DNA from: CALAED01 sp036378315
GTDB lineage: Bacteria > Actinomycetota > Actinomycetes > Streptosporangiales > Streptosporangiaceae
Length of the DNA: 64,000 nt
Assembly: GCA_036378315.1 (NCBI GenBank)
Contig: DASUWU010000112.1
Location: forward strand, 1 to 64,000
Reading direction: 5' to 3'
Positions 60,019-64,000 of this stretch are shown piece by piece. The position numbers and the translations under genes were made by a program. Each line of letters begins with the position of its first letter. The stretch's first letter is position 1. The notes under the pieces are model-generated. The model was not told the DNA's origin and did not search any database. It saw nothing but the letters and a program-made list of their open reading frames with translations.

Positions 60019-62456
60019 CCGCGACAGAACACTGCGACGCCGTCGTCGTCGGGTCCGGCTTCGGCGGCTCGGTCTCCGCCTATCGCCTGGCCCAGGCCGG
60101 CCTGTCGGTCGTCGTGATGGAGCGCGGTCAGGCCTATCCGCCGGGCTCGTTCGGCCGGTCGCCGGCCCGGCTGGGCAAGTCCTTCTGGGACCCGAGCGAG
60201 GGCCTGTACGGCCTGTTCGACGTGTGGAGCTTCGGGGGTTCCGGCGGCTTCGACTCGGTCGTCTCTGCCGGCCTGGGCGGCGGTTCGCTGATCTACGCCA
60301 ACGTGCTGCTGCGCAAGGACGAGAAGTGGTTCGTGCACGAGGACCCGCTGCCGCACGGCGGATACGAGTCCTGGCCGGTCACCCGCGGCGACCTCGACCC
60401 GCACTACGACGAGGTCGAACGCATGCTGGGCGCCACGCCGTACCCGCTCGACCGGCCGGCGTACACCGACACGCCCAAGGCGCACGCCATGCAGGACGCG
60501 GCCGCCGAGCTCGGGCTCGACTGGCGGCTACCGCCGCTGGCGATCAGCTTCTCGCCGAGCAAGGGCGCCGAGCCCGGCCTCGGCCTGCCGATCGTGGCCC
60601 CGGAGTACGGCAACCTGCACGGCCTCGAGCGGCGCACCTGCAACCTGTGCGGCGAGTGCGACTTCGGGTGCAACGAGGGCGCGAAGAACACCCTCGACCA
60701 CAACTACCTGTCGGCCGCCAAGCACCACGGCGCGGACATCCGCACCCAGCACGAGGTGCGAGGGATCAGGCCGCGGCCGGGCGGCGGGTACGAGGTCGAC
60801 TACGTCGTCCATGACGTGGCGCGCGCCGGCGCGACGTACAACACCCAAAAGCTGCGGGTCCACACCATCGGCTGCGAGCGGCTCGTTCTCGGTGCCGGCA
60901 CCTACGGCACGTCCTACCTGCTGCTGCGCAACCGGGCCAACTTTCCCGGCCTCAGCCGGGCGCTCGGCACCCGCTACTGCGGCAACGGCGACCTGCTCGC
61001 CTTCCTGCTGCGCGCGCACGACCGTGACCGCACCCGCCCGCTGGACGCCAGCCGCGGCCCGGTCATCACCAGCGCGATCCGGCTGCCCGACGAGCTCGAC
61101 GGGCTTGGCGGCAGCGGGCGCGGCGCCTACATCCAGGACGGCGGCTACCCCGACTTCGTGAGCTGGATGGTGAGCGGTGCCGACGTGACCCACGAGCTCG
61201 GCTGGGTCATCAAGATGATGCTCAAGAAGTTCCGCGAGTTCGCCACGCACGCGCCGGACACCAACATGTCGGCCGAGCTGTCCGAGCTGATCAGCGACGG
61301 CGCGCTGGCGGTCAGCTCGCTGCCGCTGCTCGGCATGGGCCGGGACGTGCCGGACGGCGTGTTGCGCCTGCGGAACGGGTGCCTGGACGCCGAGTGGACC
61401 ACCAAGACCAGCGAGGCGCATTTCGAGCGGATGCGCAAGACCATGCAGCGCATCGCCGACGTTCTCGGCGCCGACTTCGCCGACAACCCGATGTGGTTCC
61501 GCAAGCGGATCATCACCGTGCATCCGCTCGGCGGCGCGCCGATGGGCACGCATCCCGACCAGGGCGTGTGCGACGGCTTCGGCGAGGTGTACGGCTTCCC
61601 CGGGCTCTACATCGCCGACGGGGCGGCGCTGCCGGGTCCGGTGGGCGCCAACCCTTCCCTGACCATCGCGGCGCTCGCCGACCGCATGGCCACGCACCTG
61701 CTGGAGACCAGGGGGCACAGCGGGGGGAACAGTGGGGGGCACAGCGGGGGGACAAACGGGGGGAATTCGGGGGTCGGGCCGGCCTCGGCCGGTCCGGTTC
61801 GGGGGACGGGGGACGACGCGGCGTGCGACCCGGAGTTGGGGGACGCCGGGCGTACGTCGCTGTCGTTTACCGAGGAGATGAAGGGGTTCTACGTCACCGG
61901 GGAGAGCAATCCCGGTGGAGCCGAGCTCGCCGACCATCGGGAGCGGTTCGCGTTCCGGCTGACGATTACGGCCGACGACGTGAACCGGTTCCTGGCGGAG
62001 ACCGGGCATACGGCGACGGCTGAGGGATGGATCGACGCCGCAGCTTGCGGGGGCCGGCGTCAGGTCGAACGGGGCTGGTTCAATCTGTTCGTGCCGGCCG
62101 GCGCGGCGGATCGCCGGCTGATGAAGTACCGGCTGTACTTCACGGACGGCGCCGGCCAGCCCCGCACCCTCAGCGGATGGAAGAACGTCCATCACGGTCC
62201 GCCCACGCACATCTGGCCGGACACCTCGACCCTGTTCTTCAGGGTGCTGGCGGGGCACGTGCCGGAAGGCGAGGACGAGCAGGCCCGCATCATCGGCGCG
62301 GGGATCCTGCACATCGAGCTGACCGACTTCGCGCATCAGCTCACCACCTTCAGGACGCATGGTCCGCATCACCTGGCGGCGCTCACCCGGTTCGGCAAGT
62401 TCTTCGCCGGCGAACTGTGGGATGTGTACGGGCCGGGCCACGACGACGAAAGCTAA
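60015..62456 (+). CDS. GMC-family oxidoreductase (cholesterol-oxidase-like) with four-Cys cluster motif and extra C-terminal domain
   Basis: An 813-residue flavoprotein. The FAD-binding motif is AVVVGSGFGGSVSAYRLAQ. SAGLGGGSLIYANVL is the GMC/cholesterol-oxidase-type segment, and VHPLGGAPMG and GANPSLTIAALADRMA complete the C-terminal FAD region. Residues 209-219 (CNLCGECDFGC) have the C-x2-C-x2-C-x3-C spacing of a 4Fe-4S site. After a Gly/Ser/Asn-rich repeat (about residues 567-586) a further domain of about 200 residues follows (MKGFYVTGESNPG...LWDVYG), all-beta in character and not recognised. Typical cholesterol oxidases have about 500-550 residues. It is co-translated with the hydrolase gene. 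The substrate is likely a sterol-like or other hydrophobic alcohol, by inference. Confidence 0.88.
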   Translation: MTATEHCDAVVVGSGFGGSVSAYRLAQAGLSVVVMERGQAYPPGSFGRSPARLGKSFWDPSEGLYGLFDVWSFGGSGGFDSVVSAGLGGGSLIYANVLLRKDEKWFVHEDPLPHGGYESWPVTRGDLDPHYDEVERMLGATPYPLDRPAYTDTPKAHAMQDAAAELGLDWRLPPLAISFSPSKGAEPGLGLPIVAPEYGNLHGLERRTCNLCGECDFGCNEGAKNTLDHNYLSAAKHHGADIRTQHEVRGIRPRPGGGYEVDYVVHDVARAGATYNTQKLRVHTIGCERLVLGAGTYGTSYLLLRNRANFPGLSRALGTRYCGNGDLLAFLLRAHDRDRTRPLDASRGPVITSAIRLPDELDGLGGSGRGAYIQDGGYPDFVSWMVSGADVTHELGWVIKMMLKKFREFATHAPDTNMSAELSELISDGALAVSSLPLLGMGRDVPDGVLRLRNGCLDAEWTTKTSEAHFERMRKTMQRIADVLGADFADNPMWFRKRIITVHPLGGAPMGTHPDQGVCDGFGEVYGFPGLYIADGAALPGPVGANPSLTIAALADRMATHLLETRGHSGGNSGGHSGGTNGGNSGVGPASAGPVRGTGDDAACDPELGDAGRTSLSFTEEMKGFYVTGESNPGGAELADHRERFAFRLTITADDVNRFLAETGHTATAEGWIDAAACGGRRQVERGWFNLFVPAGAADRRLMKYRLYFTDGAGQPRTLSGWKNVHHGPPTHIWPDTSTLFFRVLAGHVPEGEDEQARIIGAGILHIELTDFAHQLTTFRTHGPHHLAALTRFGKFFAGELWDVYGPGHDDES
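61711..61773 (+). repeat. G-tract minisatellite encoding the Gly/Ser/Asn linker
   Basis: Six runs of five or six G are separated by 5- or 6-nt spacers (CACAGC, AACAGT, CACAGC, ACAAAC, AATTC). The segment encodes the GHSGGNSGGHSGG-type linker of the GMC protein and could form a G-quadruplex on the coding strand. Confidence 0.75.
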
Positions 62457-62480
62457 CGCGGCGAAGCACCTCTATCCCGG

Positions 62481-62515
62481 CCGCGCCCCGGGCGGTTCTC
62501 CCGCCCGGGGCGCGG
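62481..62515. terminator. Bidirectional hairpin between convergent genes
   Basis: A 15-bp perfect stem (CCGCGCCCCGGGCGG / CCGCCCGGGGCGCGG) with a 5-nt loop lies between the stops of the GMC gene (62456) and the convergent gene (62523). It can serve both. Confidence 0.75.
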
Positions 62516-62522
62516 TCGTGCC

Positions 62523-63977
62523 CTACCTGAGCCGGATCGGGGCGTGCTGGCTCGGCTGGTGGCCCGAGGTGACCACCGGCGCCGCGGCGGAGCTCACCGC
62601 CCCGGAGCCGATCGGCAGCCCGCCCGTCGGCACGTCCATCGGCTCGTTGAACGTGCTGCCGGACGGCGCGGTGGCGACCGCGAACGCGGGCCAGGCGCGG
62701 CCGTTCACGATCGAGGTGGAGATGTAGTCGCCGACCATGCGGCCCTGGCTGGTGTTGGCGATCGACGCCAGCGTGAACGGGCCGGCGAGCTGCGTCGGCG
62801 TCGTCCAGGTCGAGCCGCCGTTCGTCGACGACGTGTAGCCGACGGTGAGCTGGCAGGTGGACGCGCTGCAGGAGGCCGTCGGGTAACGGTAGTACGCCAC
62901 CGCCAGCCGGGCGGTGCCGCCCGACGTGCCCACGTCCACCCCGACGCCCGGGATGAAGTGGTCGCCGCCGTCGCTGGTCACCCGGGTGACCGGACCCCAG
63001 GTCGTCTCGCTGGTCGACTTGCTCATCACGATGTCGTTGGCCGGGCAGCCGGACTGGAACCGGCAGTCCTGCCACACGACGTACGCCGTGCCGGCCGCGT
63101 CGATCTCGGCGGACGGCAACGCCTCGGTGCGCAGCCCGCCCGCGACGGTGTGGTCCTGGATGGAGGACACCAGCACGCTGGCCCGCCAGGTCGCGCCGCC
63201 GTCGATCGACCGGAACGAGCGGATCTGGTCGTTGTTGCTCAGGTACGGGACCAGCACGGTGCCGTTCGGCCGCACGACGGGCTGGCCGCCCAACCCGGTG
63301 ACACTGGTGGAGCGGACGGTCCAGCTCGTGCCGCCGTTGGTGGACACCGCCATGCGCACCGCGTTGCCGGCGCCGTTGTCGTCGAACTCGGTATAGCAGT
63401 TGCCGAAGAACGGGCTGGACGGGGTGTTGTCGCAGGCGATCCAGTTCTTGTCCAGGTTGCCGCTCCCGGCGCTGGCCGTCGTCACCGGGTTCGACCAGGT
63501 GCGGCCGCCGTCGGTGGAACGGCTGGTCAGCACCGCGGCCCCGACCACTCCGCTGGTGTCCCTGATCGCCAGGGACGAGATCATCCAGACGTTGTCCTGG
63601 GCGTCGAAGGCGACCGCGGCGTCGCTGACCCGGTTGAACGAGCCGGCCGGCGAGGAGAACGTGGTGATGCCGGGCAGGAACCCGTGCGTCCAGGTGGCGC
63701 CGCCGTCATTGGACGTGGCGAAGCCGATGTCGGACGCGCCGCCGTCGAAGAAGCGACCCACTTGGAACGCGGACACGATCGTGTTGCCCGAGGCGAACGT
63801 GTCCGGCTCGACCTCGGTGGCGTGCTGGCTGGTCGAGTTGGTGAACGGGTCGCTGCTCACCTGGGTGAGCGCCACGTTGGCGTACGCGGGGGCCGTGCTG
63901 ATGACCAAGCCGGTCAGCGCACCGACCACGGCGAGCGGCAGGGCGGAGAGCCTGCGCAGGCGGGCGGGGGAAAGCAC
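62523..63977 (-). CDS. Secreted BNR/Asp-box repeat protein (sialidase-like fold)
   Basis: A 484-residue secreted protein. A signal peptide (LSALPLAVVGALTGLVISTAPAYA) precedes a beta-propeller with at least five Asp boxes: SNDGGATW, STDGGRTW, STNGGTSW, SIDGGATW and STNGGSTW. Such propellers occur in sialidases and other glycosidases, but the catalytic Arg triad and Tyr/Glu pair of sialidases cannot be assigned here, so only the fold is called. GTG 63977 follows AAGGAGG at 7-nt spacing. The gene is convergent with the GMC oxidoreductase gene. Confidence 0.85.
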   Translation of the reverse strand: MLSPARLRRLSALPLAVVGALTGLVISTAPAYANVALTQVSSDPFTNSTSQHATEVEPDTFASGNTIVSAFQVGRFFDGGASDIGFATSNDGGATWTHGFLPGITTFSSPAGSFNRVSDAAVAFDAQDNVWMISSLAIRDTSGVVGAAVLTSRSTDGGRTWSNPVTTASAGSGNLDKNWIACDNTPSSPFFGNCYTEFDDNGAGNAVRMAVSTNGGTSWTVRSTSVTGLGGQPVVRPNGTVLVPYLSNNDQIRSFRSIDGGATWRASVLVSSIQDHTVAGGLRTEALPSAEIDAAGTAYVVWQDCRFQSGCPANDIVMSKSTSETTWGPVTRVTSDGGDHFIPGVGVDVGTSGGTARLAVAYYRYPTASCSASTCQLTVGYTSSTNGGSTWTTPTQLAGPFTLASIANTSQGRMVGDYISTSIVNGRAWPAFAVATAPSGSTFNEPMDVPTGGLPIGSGAVSSAAAPVVTSGHQPSQHAPIRLR

Positions 63978-64000
63978 GAGGGACCTCCTTGTGGGGGCCA

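Noticed and set aside
62523..63977. True sialidase
   Set aside because: Asp boxes alone show the propeller fold. The catalytic Arg triad and Tyr/Glu pair could not be assigned.

Overview
The window is high-G+C DNA with GTG and TTG starts, tight ATGA-type overlaps, SARP/LAL-type regulators and secreted plant-polysaccharide hydrolases carrying CBM2 modules. This points to a filamentous, soil-dwelling actinomycete. Placement near Streptosporangiales is only an impression from protein style. No rRNA, tRNA or CRISPR array was found.

Layout. (1) Positions 1-1029 hold a lower-G+C, edge-truncated minus-strand gene with a nucleotidyl-cyclase-like domain. (2) Positions 1.5-18.7 kb form a plant cell-wall degradation island: PL1 pectate lyase, GH74-CBM2 xyloglucanase, GH53 galactanase, CE3-CBM2 esterase, GH43 and GH3 xylosidase-type enzymes, a LacI repressor and two GH10 xylanases. 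A small hydrolase and an MFS transporter lie among them. The palindrome CGAAACTTTCG, exact or near-exact, sits at the xylan genes and at the lacI promoter, so a local LacI regulon is likely. A separate direct repeat, GTGAAAG-N2-GTGAAAG, occurs three times upstream of CAZyme genes. (3) Positions 18.7-33.6 kb hold a regulator remnant, an MmpL transporter divergent from a P450, the HrpA helicase, a large LuxR (LAL) regulator, a NarL-type two-component pair, a kinase-like protein and small membrane proteins.

(4) Positions 33.9-58.6 kb form a biosynthetic gene cluster. A short LuxR protein and a three-gene ABC-2 exporter are followed by a 14-gene co-directional run (37818-51557): FAD monooxygenase, AcpS-type phosphopantetheinyl transferase, ketoreductase, ACP, FabZ-like dehydratase, GcvT-like protein, a fused KS-KSbeta, nitroreductase, alpha/beta hydrolase, malonyltransferase, a degenerate PPTase-like protein, FADH2 halogenase, a PLP alpha-oxoamine synthase and a flavin reductase. 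An acyl-CoA carboxylase beta subunit, a secreted protein, an XRE-NB-ARC regulator and a second LAL follow. The gene set suggests a highly reducing type II polyketide (polyene-like) chain, halogenated, and possibly released by decarboxylative condensation with an amino acid. The product is not identifiable from sequence alone. The KS-KSbeta fusion, whose second half has lost its catalytic triad, is the most unusual single feature.

(5) Positions 58.9-64 kb hold a two-gene operon, an alpha/beta hydrolase with a Cys in the nucleophile elbow plus a GMC oxidoreductase with a four-cysteine cluster motif and an extra C-terminal domain. Convergent to it is a secreted BNR/Asp-box protein at the right edge.
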